DNA of 64,000 bases from the NCBI GenBank assembly GCA_035249175.1, contig DATFGT010000051.1, positions 1 to 64,000 of the forward strand, written 5' to 3'. Origin of the DNA: 66-474 sp035249175. GTDB taxonomy: Bacteria > Pseudomonadota > Gammaproteobacteria > Xanthomonadales > Rhodanobacteraceae. Shown here piece after piece: positions 45,001-52,705 of this stretch; the first letter of the stretch is position 1; each line of letters starts with the position of its first letter. The notes under the pieces were generated by a model. The model saw only the letters and a list, made by a program, of their open reading frames with translations. It was not told where the DNA came from and made no database searches. The translations under genes were made by a program, and so were the position numbers.

Positions 45001-45147
45001 CCGCTTCCGTTCGCCGTCCCTGGCTCACCGGCCCGGCTCGCGCGCGGTGCCACCGGCATCGCGCAAGCGCTCGTCGAACCACCACCACACCGAGCCGGCA
45101 ATTTTCATTGACCCGCCCGAAACTTGCAAGCGCGAGCGTACCCACGA
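45001..45147. other. Gap between the tRNA cluster and xseB
   Basis: No recognised gene. It should contain the tRNA cluster promoter reading leftward and the xseB promoter reading rightward (the latter at 45148-45176). Confidence 0.3.
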
Positions 45148-45176
45148 TTGATTCGCCCCGGCTGCTGCGCTAGCTT
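45148..45176 (+). promoter_or_regulatory. Promoter of xseB, probably leaderless
   Basis: -35 TTGATT (45148-45153), 17-base spacer, -10 TAGCTT (45171-45176), the latter ending 6 nt before the ATG at 45183. This is the best-supported of the four such sites in the window. Confidence 0.55.
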
Positions 45177-45182
45177 GCGCGG

Positions 45183-45455
45183 ATGCCCACTTCCACCAAA
45201 TCCGACCCTGCCGTAGCGAATACTTCGCCGGTTGCACAGTTCGAGCAATCGCTGGATGAACTCGAGCAACTGGTCGCGAAAATGGAGGGTGGCGAGCTGA
45301 GCCTGGATGAATCGCTGCGCGCGTTCGAACGGGGCATTGCGCTCTATCGCAATTGCCAGGCAGCGCTCGAACAGACCGAGGCACGCGTCAAGCTGCTGCT
45401 CGATCCCACGCACCCGGAGTCGGCTCGTCCGTTCGAACCGCCGGCAGAATCTTGA
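45183..45455 (+). CDS. xseB: Exodeoxyribonuclease VII small subunit
   Basis: 90 residues. FEQSLDELEQLVAKMEGGELSLDESL is the XseB signature, followed by FERGIALYRNCQAAL. With XseA it degrades single-stranded DNA. In many gammaproteobacteria ispA follows; here the next gene is on the other strand, so xseB stands alone. Confidence 0.93.
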   Translation: MPTSTKSDPAVANTSPVAQFEQSLDELEQLVAKMEGGELSLDESLRAFERGIALYRNCQAALEQTEARVKLLLDPTHPESARPFEPPAES

Positions 45456-45546
45456 GCCAATTCGTACGTCGCGCAACCGCGACGCACGCGCAAACCGCTG
45501 TCCCTGATCGGCCCGCAGCCAGATGAACGAGCCATGATGTATCGCC

Positions 45547-45571
45547 GGGCGGGCCGAACGGCCCGCCCGCA
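45547..45571. terminator. GC-rich hairpin between convergent xseB and the DUF4870 gene
   Basis: CGGGCGGGCC-GAAC-GGCCCGCCCG. It is a perfect stem between convergent genes, so it can serve both. No T run follows, so Rho-independent action is not certain. Confidence 0.55.
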
Positions 45572-45579
45572 CGATCGGA

Positions 45580-46020
45580 TTACTTGATCAACCGCAGCGC
45601 GAACGGGTAGCGGTACGCCACGCCTTCGTTGGCCTTGACCGCGGCCAGGATGATGAACACCAGCGCCACGATGCCGATGATGATCATCAGCGGTAGCGCG
45701 AGCAGGAAGCCAACGCCGAGTGTCGCAAATCCCAGAATCGTCAGGATCACGAAAATGATCGCGATCGTGATGTTGAAATTCAGCGCTTCCTTGGCCTGAT
45801 CGTTCACGAACGGCATGGTGTCCTTTTTCACCAACCAGATGATCAACGGGCCGAGGAACCAGCCCCAGCCTCCAATCCAGCCAGTGACGAAGGCGCCGAG
45901 CAACGCGGACAGATGCGCGAACATGGCCCACTGACGCTCTTCCGCGGTCGGCGGAGCGCCTGCAGGTGGTGGTGTGCCGGCAGACGCCGGGGGTGTCACG
46001 GATTCCGGTGGAACGCTCAT
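45580..46020 (-). CDS. DUF4870 domain membrane protein
   Basis: 146 residues. Pro/Ala-rich N-terminus, then WAMFAHLSALLGAFVTG, LGPLIIWLVKKDTMPFV and NDQAKEALNFNITIAI, the characteristic DUF4870 (Tic20-like) pattern with three to four transmembrane helices. Inner membrane; function unknown. Start: ATG at 46020 preceded by GGAGGTTGGCG. Confidence 0.85.
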   Translation of the reverse strand: MSVPPESVTPPASAGTPPPAGAPPTAEERQWAMFAHLSALLGAFVTGWIGGWGWFLGPLIIWLVKKDTMPFVNDQAKEALNFNITIAIIFVILTILGFATLGVGFLLALPLMIIIGIVALVFIILAAVKANEGVAYRYPFALRLIK

Positions 46021-46114
46021 CGCCAACCTCCCTCAAAGCAGTGATGGAACGGGCCGCGGCCAGACTCTCGCCGCTTGCGTCGCGCCTGTCAAGCACCATC
46101 GTGCAAAGAGAAAA

Positions 46115-47332
46115 TCAAGCTGCCGTTCGCCCGGAACCCACCAGGTTTTCCAGCGGTTTCGCGGTCGCGCTGCCGGGAAATACCCGTGACTCCAGCAGCG
46201 ATTCAGGAACACCAAGGTGGATGGCCAATATGCCCTTGAAGACCGACCGGAAATCGGTGGTCGCATGCACGTCGCGGTCCTGGTACAGCTCGCGGGCGCC
46301 AATGCCCGGCCAGTCGCCCGCCACGTGTCCGCCACGCACCGCGCCGCCTGCAAGGAACATCGACCCCCCGGTGCCGTGATCGGTGCCGCCGGTACCGTTG
46401 ATGTGCGCGGTGCGTCCGAACTCGGTGGCGACAATCACGATGGTGTGGTTCCAAGCCTGCCCGACGGACAGATGGAAGGCTTTCAGGCCCGCGTCGAGCT
46501 CTGCGATCTTGCGCACGACAATCGCCGCCTCGTTGGCGTGGGTATCCCAACCATCGTCTTCCACGAACGCGATGCGTGGTCCGTCCGCCTTGCCCATGAA
46601 GCCCGCGGCCGCGGCCATCATCAGCGGCAAACCGCCGGTTTTCTTGTTGCCTGGCTTGCTCGCCTGCTGCGCCAACATTCCCGGGCCCGCTTCCGACATC
46701 GTCGAGTCGTTTTGTTGCGCAACTGCGCGCGCGAAGGGCGCCGCCAACCGCGCATCCGCGGCATACAGTGGCTGCAGGCGTTGCAACAGTATCGGGTTCA
46801 CTTCGGTCGGCAGTGGTGGCGACCAGGTTTCCACTTTGACCGTGCCACGCATCGTGAGCGGCATCACCGCGGCGCACGCCAAGCCATCCATGCCGGGCAT
46901 GCAAGCAATGCACCGATTCAGCCAGCCGGTCTGCGCACCGTCAGGTCTCGCGGTGCCGTTCTCGACGCAGTTCTGCGCCTGGAAATGCGAGCGGCCCCAG
47001 TACGGCGGCGCCGACGCGACCACCGGTATGAACTGTCCCTGCGCGTACAACTGTGCTGCGTAATCGAACGAGGGATGCAATGCGAACACATCGTCCAGCT
47101 TGTGCGCGGGCTGGGCCGCCGCCGACGGTGACAATGCCAGCCCGCCACGGATCGCCTGATAACCCGGATCGCCATACGGCGGCACCGATTCGAGGCCGTC
47201 CAGCCCGCCGCGCAACAACACGAACAGGAACCGCGCATCGGAACCTGTCGCGGCAAAGGTGAGCTTCGGCCAAATCATCAAGCTGGCGGCGCCGAAGGCT
47301 GCGTTCGCGAGGAATTGCCTTCGCGTCAGCAT
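46115..47332 (-). CDS. DUF1501 family protein with Tat signal
   Basis: 405 residues. MLTRRQFLANAAFGAASLMI is a twin-arginine signal, so the protein should be exported folded. The DUF1501 domain follows: FLFVLLRGGLDGLESVPPYG and TEFGRTAHINGTGGTDHG, with the His/Asp-containing GTDHGTGG motif, related to alkaline-phosphatase-like folds. The function is unknown; probably an enzyme or structural protein in the periplasm. It is directly downstream of the DUF1800 gene with 1 base between them, a pairing common in many bacteria. Start: ATG at 47332. Confidence 0.88.
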   Translation of the reverse strand: MLTRRQFLANAAFGAASLMIWPKLTFAATGSDARFLFVLLRGGLDGLESVPPYGDPGYQAIRGGLALSPSAAAQPAHKLDDVFALHPSFDYAAQLYAQGQFIPVVASAPPYWGRSHFQAQNCVENGTARPDGAQTGWLNRCIACMPGMDGLACAAVMPLTMRGTVKVETWSPPLPTEVNPILLQRLQPLYAADARLAAPFARAVAQQNDSTMSEAGPGMLAQQASKPGNKKTGGLPLMMAAAAGFMGKADGPRIAFVEDDGWDTHANEAAIVVRKIAELDAGLKAFHLSVGQAWNHTIVIVATEFGRTAHINGTGGTDHGTGGSMFLAGGAVRGGHVAGDWPGIGARELYQDRDVHATTDFRSVFKGILAIHLGVPESLLESRVFPGSATAKPLENLVGSGRTAA

Positions 47333-47333
47333 C

Positions 47334-48827
47334 TCACGCCCTCCACTGGAACGCAGGACACGCGAACAGCATCGCGTGCGCCTGCCGCGTCGATTCGGCG
47401 CGTCGGATCGCCTGCGCGGTATCGTCGTCCAGACGTGGCCCCAGGATCTCCATCGCGAACGCAAGCGGCTGAGCGTCCGCTTGCGCGACGCGCGACGACA
47501 AGGCTTCCGCGGCCTGCACGCGCTTCCACAATCCATCGGCGTCGATCCAGTTGGCCGAATCGTCACTGAAGCCGGCCGGCGAGCGCGGATCGAATAGCGG
47601 CTCACCGAGATTCTTCAGCAACGCCAACACCGCCTGCGGCCTGCCACTCAAATCGATCTGCGCAGCACGCAACGAGGAGATCACGAAATCCTGCGGCGTC
47701 TTGAACTTGCGCGCATCGGCTTCCCACGCTTCCGGGCTTGCGATCAGCATGCGATACACCGCCGCCAGATCGGTGTCGTGCTCGAGATAGCTTTTTGCCA
47801 TCCGGTCGACCAACGATCGCGGTGGATCATCCGACACGAAGTGCTGTGCAAGTTTCAGCGAAAGATGCTTCGCGGTCGCCGGCTGGCGGGCAAGGAATTC
47901 CAGAATCGCCTTGCCTTGCTCGAAACCGCCCGCAGCAAAGGTTCTGCCCATCACCCGACGCAAACCCGGCTCGTGAGCATTCTCGCGGAACACGAACGCG
48001 GATTGCGGCTGGCGGCCATTCGCGAAATCCCGCGGCAGCGGAATGCTCCAGCCGGTCAACGCCCGCGAAAATTCGGTGACATCTGCCTGCGTGTAGCCCG
48101 CATCCACGCCCACCGTGTGCAACTCCAGGGCCTCGCGCCCGAGGTTTTCGTTCAACCCTCCCGCCTTGCCCTTGGCCATCGCGCCCCTGCGCGCGAGACG
48201 CGTGGCGACGCGTTGACCAAGACGCGAAGCCGGTCCGACCGAGCGCACGTTGTCGAGGTACAGCAGCATCGCCGGATGCGTTTCCACGGCCAGCAGCATT
48301 TCCGCGAAGCGGCCGGTGACGTGCGGACGGATCGCTTCGCGTTCCATCGGGGCCGCGAGCAAGCGCGCAGCCCGCTTGTCGATCGACACCGCGAAATGGT
48401 TGGACCAGAAGTGCACCAGCCGTTCGACGAACGGCACATCGGTGGTCATGGCGAGCTGATAGCGCGCCGCCGCTTCGGCCAGCAGATCCTTGCGCGCTTC
48501 CTCGCGATAGGGTTTCAGCGCGCGCTTGAGTTCGGCGGCGTTGGCTTGACCACTCCCCGTTGCGGGTGGCATCCCTCCCGGCACGAACGCCCGGCCGCCC
48601 GGATTGCCTTGCTTGAATTCGCGCCGTGTCGCCAACAACCGCGCCTCTTCGCCCAGATAGCCAAGGCTGTCCGGCAAACCCCCAAATACGTGGCTGCCAT
48701 CCGCGCCGCGCGCAACCTGCGCGTTCAGCCACGCGCGTGGATCGTGGACCTTCGCCAACTCACCGGGTTTTGCGCCCAATCCGAAACGATTGACCGCGGC
48801 CGTGATGTCGTTGCCGGATGCATCCAT
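47334..48827 (-). CDS. DUF1800 family protein
   Basis: 497 residues. NRFGLGAKPGELAKVHDPRAWL opens the family, and FVERLVHFWSNHFAVS, LLYLDN, LNENLGREALELHTVG with YTQADVTEFSRALTGW are the usual DUF1800 blocks. No signal peptide is evident. The next gene is a DUF1501 protein, with which DUF1800 proteins co-occur, suggesting one function that is unknown. Start: ATG at 48827. Confidence 0.88.
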   Translation of the reverse strand: MDASGNDITAAVNRFGLGAKPGELAKVHDPRAWLNAQVARGADGSHVFGGLPDSLGYLGEEARLLATRREFKQGNPGGRAFVPGGMPPATGSGQANAAELKRALKPYREEARKDLLAEAAARYQLAMTTDVPFVERLVHFWSNHFAVSIDKRAARLLAAPMEREAIRPHVTGRFAEMLLAVETHPAMLLYLDNVRSVGPASRLGQRVATRLARRGAMAKGKAGGLNENLGREALELHTVGVDAGYTQADVTEFSRALTGWSIPLPRDFANGRQPQSAFVFRENAHEPGLRRVMGRTFAAGGFEQGKAILEFLARQPATAKHLSLKLAQHFVSDDPPRSLVDRMAKSYLEHDTDLAAVYRMLIASPEAWEADARKFKTPQDFVISSLRAAQIDLSGRPQAVLALLKNLGEPLFDPRSPAGFSDDSANWIDADGLWKRVQAAEALSSRVAQADAQPLAFAMEILGPRLDDDTAQAIRRAESTRQAHAMLFACPAFQWRA

Positions 48828-48914
48828 GGAGCCGCCTCGCGTCGTGCATACCCACGCGATAACGGTAAACGGGCACGGTTGGTTGACGCGCGCCGGCCCG
48901 TTCAGGCTATGCCA

Positions 48915-50282
48915 TCACTCGCCTGCGACGGTCATCTTCCCGACAAGGATTGAACCGGTGAGCAGCGAAGAACGCGGATCGACGTCGGAGCCGATCGCCT
49001 GCACGCTCATGAGCATGTCGCGCAAATTCCCCGCGATGGTGATTTCCTGCACCGGATAGGCGATTTGGCCGTTCTCGATCCAGAATCCCGCTGCGCCGCG
49101 CGAATAGTCGCCGGTGATGATGGACACACCCTGCCCGATCAGCTCGGTGACCAGCAGGCCGCTGCCCATTCTTTGCAGCAGGCCCCGGAAATCTGCCGCG
49201 TCGCCATCGACGGAGCCCGCCGCAACGATGAGGTTGTGCAGGCCCCCGGCATTGCCGGTCGTTTTCAATCCAAGCTTGCGCGCGGAATAACTGCCCAGCA
49301 CGTAGCGCTGCAGCACGCCCCGCTCGACCAGCGACGATTCCCGCGTCGCCACGCCCTCGGCGTCGAACGCGCTGGACGCGTGGCCGCGCGGCAGGAACGG
49401 CTTTTCGATCATGTCGACGAACGGCGGCAGCACGGGTTTGCCGGCGTGATCGAGCAGGAAACTTGCGCGCCGGTACAGCGAACCGCCGCTCACCGCGGAA
49501 ACCATATGTCCGACCAGCGAGCGCGCCACTTCAGGCGCGAACAGCACCGCGCACTCGCGTGTCGAAAGCCTGCGCGCGCCCAGCCGCGCGACAGCACGCT
49601 CGGCCGCCTTGGCACCGATGGACGCGAACGCAGGAAAAGCGGTGGCGTCGCGCACGTATTCGTACCAGCCGTCGCGCTGCATCGTCTCGCCGTGACCCGC
49701 GATCAACGAACAGGAAATCGAATTGTGCGTGCCGCGCTCGCGGCCGACGAAGCCATGCGAATTCGCGTACACGCCCAGGGCGTCGCCGCGTTGCACGCTC
49801 GCGCCTTCGGAGTTGGTGATCGCGCCATGGTCGCGACCCGCGGCTTCGACTTGACGGCCGATCTCGATCGCGCGATCCACATCCAGGCGCCACGGGTGCC
49901 AAAGGTCGAGATCGGGGAAGTCCATCTGCATCAGCGCTTCGTCGGCCAGGCCGGCGCAGGGATCCGGCTCGGTGTAGCGTGCGATCGCGCAAGCCTGCGC
50001 AATCGTCGCGTCAACGGATGCAGGCTTCAAGTCGGCGGTGGAAGCGCTGCCCTTGCGCTGCCCGAAGTACACCGTCAGGCCGAAACCGCGGTCGCGATTG
50101 CGCTCGACCGTTTCCACCTCGCCCATCCGTACGTTCACGGAAAGGCCGGTGCTGACGCTTGCCGAGACTTCCGCCTGCGAAGCGCCGGCGTCGCGCGTAC
50201 GCCGGATCACGTCCTCGGCCAGTGCGGCCAGGCGCTCCAGTTCCGCAATGCTGTCCTCGGCTGTCACAATATTCACAGTCAC
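48915..50282 (-). CDS. pmbA: Metalloprotease PmbA/TldE
   Basis: 455 residues. It partners with TldD; the complex processes small peptides such as microcin B17 precursors and contributes to CcdA degradation. GEVETVERNRDRGFGLTVYFGQRKGSASTADL is the family core, with RYTEPDPCAGLADEAL after it. It has no HExxH, as expected for the E subunit. Start is GTG, most likely 50282 (also 50276 or 50267); no ATG is near. It is divergent from darP at 50321 with only 38 bases between starts. Confidence 0.88.
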   Translation of the reverse strand: MTVNIVTAEDSIAELERLAALAEDVIRRTRDAGASQAEVSASVSTGLSVNVRMGEVETVERNRDRGFGLTVYFGQRKGSASTADLKPASVDATIAQACAIARYTEPDPCAGLADEALMQMDFPDLDLWHPWRLDVDRAIEIGRQVEAAGRDHGAITNSEGASVQRGDALGVYANSHGFVGRERGTHNSISCSLIAGHGETMQRDGWYEYVRDATAFPAFASIGAKAAERAVARLGARRLSTRECAVLFAPEVARSLVGHMVSAVSGGSLYRRASFLLDHAGKPVLPPFVDMIEKPFLPRGHASSAFDAEGVATRESSLVERGVLQRYVLGSYSARKLGLKTTGNAGGLHNLIVAAGSVDGDAADFRGLLQRMGSGLLVTELIGQGVSIITGDYSRGAAGFWIENGQIAYPVQEITIAGNLRDMLMSVQAIGSDVDPRSSLLTGSILVGKMTVAGE

Positions 50283-50320
50283 TACCGTTTCCCGTTCAGA
50301 TCCGAGCGAGCTGCAACGCC

Positions 50321-50839
50321 ATGCGCAGCATCGATGAAGACGCAGACCACGAACGCCCCAGTCGCACCGCGCGACGGCGCGGGGCGTTGGACGTATTGGC
50401 ATTCGCCAGGCAACTGTCGGAGCTGCCGCCCGCACGCCTCGACAAGCTGGAACTGCCCGAGGACGTGCGCGACGAACTCGCCGAAGTGCAACGCACGCCC
50501 TCGCATATTGCCCACAAGCGCCAGCTTGCGCATCTCGCCAAGTTGATGCGCGCGCATGATGAAGATGACTTCGCGCCGGCCCGTGCCGCGCTTGCTAATG
50601 ACCGGACCACCAATGCCCGCGAAACGGCGGCCCTGCACCGCACCGAAGCGCTACGCGAAACCCTGCTGGGCGAGCATGCCGGCGCCGCGCTGACGTCCTT
50701 CATCACCGAAAACCCCGACATCGACCACCAGCACCTGCGCACGCTGATCCGCCAGGCGCGGCGCGAACGTGACGCGGGCAAGCCGCCGCGTGCGCAGCGC
50801 GAGCTGTTCCGGTTGCTGCGCGATCTTGACGCAAGCTGA
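50321..50839 (+). CDS. darP: DarP/YjgA (DUF615), 50S ribosome assembly factor
   Basis: 172 residues, close to E. coli YjgA (183). It contains RRRGALDVLAFARQLSELP, DELAEVQRTPSHIAHKRQLAHLAKLMR and the C-terminal FITENPDIDHQHLRTLIRQARRE, matching DUF615. It associates with late 50S precursors. It lies between pmbA (divergent) and tldD (convergent); the darP stop abuts the tldD stop. Start: ATG at 50321. Confidence 0.88.
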   Translation: MRSIDEDADHERPSRTARRRGALDVLAFARQLSELPPARLDKLELPEDVRDELAEVQRTPSHIAHKRQLAHLAKLMRAHDEDDFAPARAALANDRTTNARETAALHRTEALRETLLGEHAGAALTSFITENPDIDHQHLRTLIRQARRERDAGKPPRAQRELFRLLRDLDAS

Positions 50840-52279
50840 TCACGCCGCAGTGCCACCTACGGTCATGGCCGTGATTTTCGTCGTCGGCATGCCGACGCCG
50901 ACCGGTACGCTCTGGCCATCCTTGCCGCACACGCCAACGCCTTCATCCAGCTTCAGGTCATTGCCGAGCATTGCCACGCGCGTCAGCACGTCCGGCCCCG
51001 AGCCAATCAAGGTCGCGCCTTTCACCGGCCGCGTGATCTTGCCGTGTTCGATCAGGTATGCCTCGTTGGCGCTGAACACAAACTTGCCGTTGGTGATGTC
51101 GACTTGGCCGCCACCGAAGTTCACGGCGTACAACCCGCGCTCGACCGACGCAATGATTTCGCCCGGGTCGTGCTGGCCTGCCAACATGTAGGTGTTGGTC
51201 ATGCGCGGCATCGGCAGGTGCGCGAACGATTCGCGGCGACCATTGCCGGTAGGCGCCATGCCCATCAGCCGCGCGTTGTGCTTGTCCTGCATGTAGCCGA
51301 CCAGCCGACCGTTTTCGATCAGCGTCGTGCGGTTCGCAGGCGTGCCCTCATCGTCGATGGAAAGCGAGCCGCGCCGCCCCGGCAAGGTGCCGTCGTCCAC
51401 CACGGTCACGCCTTCGGCCGCAACCTTGTCGCCCATGCGGCCCGCGAATGCCGAGGTGCCCTTGCGATTGAAGTCGCCTTCCAGCCCGTGCCCGATGGCT
51501 TCATGCAACAGCACGCCCGGCCAGCCCGGACCCAGCACCACGTCCATGCTGCCGGCCGGTGCATCGACCGTATCCAGATTCACCAGCGCCTGGCGCACGG
51601 CTTCGCGTGCCCACCCGTGGGCACGGCCGGAATCGATCAGCTCGCGATACGCGCAACGTCCGCCGCCGCCCGAATAACCGGATTCGCGGCGACCACCGTG
51701 TTCGGCGATCACCTGCACGTTGATGCGCGTCAGCGGCCGCACGTCCGCCGCCAAGGTGCCGTCGGCCGCGGCGACCAGTACCGATTCGTGGGTTGCGTTG
51801 ACGCTGACGATCACCTGCTTGATGCGCGGATCGAGGCTGCGCGCCAGAGCGTCGAGTTCACGCAGCAGCGCGATCTTCGCGCCATTGTCGAGGCCGTCGA
51901 TCGGGTCCTCGGCCGGATACAGCGCGCGCGTGCCACGCACGGCCAGCGGCTTGCCGGCACCATTGCCATCGCGCGCGATCGCACGCGCGGCACCGGCGGC
52001 TTCCAGCAACTGCGGGAGCACGATGTCGTCGGAATACGCAAAGCCGGTCTTTTCGCCGGATACCGCGCGCACGCCCACGCCCTGTTCGATGCTGTGGCTG
52101 CCGTCGCGAACGATGCCGTCCTCCAGTACCCACGACTCACTGCGCGAATGCTGGAAGTACACGTCCGCCGCGTCGATCGACGGCGCCATCACGCGCGAGA
52201 ACACGCGATCGAGATCGGACGTGGACAAACCGCCCGGCGCAAGCAGGCTGTGTTCAACCAGGGTCAGCGGAGAATCCAT
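50840..52279 (-). CDS. tldD: Metalloprotease TldD
   Basis: 479 residues. The catalytic subunit of TldD/E: HEAIGHGLEGD carries the HExxxH zinc-binding motif and GTPANRTTLIENGRL, and MRMTNTYM-like PRMTNTYMLAGQ is present. It digests short or unfolded peptides within the TldD2E2 complex. The E subunit gene pmbA lies at 48915-50282 with darP between. Start: ATG at 52279. In E. coli, tldD follows yhdP, as here apart from the YciI-like insert. Confidence 0.92.
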   Translation of the reverse strand: MDSPLTLVEHSLLAPGGLSTSDLDRVFSRVMAPSIDAADVYFQHSRSESWVLEDGIVRDGSHSIEQGVGVRAVSGEKTGFAYSDDIVLPQLLEAAGAARAIARDGNGAGKPLAVRGTRALYPAEDPIDGLDNGAKIALLRELDALARSLDPRIKQVIVSVNATHESVLVAAADGTLAADVRPLTRINVQVIAEHGGRRESGYSGGGGRCAYRELIDSGRAHGWAREAVRQALVNLDTVDAPAGSMDVVLGPGWPGVLLHEAIGHGLEGDFNRKGTSAFAGRMGDKVAAEGVTVVDDGTLPGRRGSLSIDDEGTPANRTTLIENGRLVGYMQDKHNARLMGMAPTGNGRRESFAHLPMPRMTNTYMLAGQHDPGEIIASVERGLYAVNFGGGQVDITNGKFVFSANEAYLIEHGKITRPVKGATLIGSGPDVLTRVAMLGNDLKLDEGVGVCGKDGQSVPVGVGMPTTKITAMTVGGTAA

Positions 52280-52359
52280 GGAGGCGATGCCGTGCGGAGA
52301 TCATGACAACGTAAGGGCGGGCAGACCCGATCGCAAGCAATACGTCGTCCCGCGAGGGC

Positions 52360-52671
52360 TCAATGGGCGGAATGCATCACCCCGCGTGGAATCGGATGGA
52401 TTTCGTAATGCAAGCCCATGGCCGACGTGATGGCGGGATCATGCTCGGTGAGCGCGCGCATCGCGGCCATGTCCTCCGCCTCGACGATGCCGACGCCGAA
52501 TGCGCCGGCCGGATCGAGCACAAGCCCCAGCGCGAATACCTGCGTGCCTCGTTCGATCAGGCGCTTCCAGTACGCGGCGTGCCGGCCCATCGCTTCCATT
52601 TCCGCGGGCGTGAGGTCCTGCACGAACGTGGCGCGCGGCGGAACCAGCTTGCAAAAGAACGTCTGCATCAT
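52360..52671 (-). CDS. YciI-like (YCII-related domain) protein
   Basis: 103 residues. Small ferredoxin-like fold: MMQTFFCKLVPPRATFVQDLTPAEMEAMGRHAAYWKRLIERGTQ, then VFALGLVLDPAGAFGVGIVEAEDMAAMRAL. The conserved Arg/His area resembles YciI, thought to be involved in small-molecule chemistry; no function is assigned. It sits between yhdP and tldD and interrupts their usual adjacency. Start: ATG at 52671, after GGAGGAATC; a second ATG at 52668 is equally possible. Confidence 0.65.
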   Translation of the reverse strand: MMQTFFCKLVPPRATFVQDLTPAEMEAMGRHAAYWKRLIERGTQVFALGLVLDPAGAFGVGIVEAEDMAAMRALTEHDPAITSAMGLHYEIHPIPRGVMHSAH

Positions 52672-52705
52672 GATTCCTCCGGCGGGATGGCGGCGCGCTC
52701 TTGCT

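Noticed and set aside
45547..45571. GC-rich palindrome as an origin or partition site
   Set aside because: It is a single hairpin between convergent genes, consistent with a terminator.
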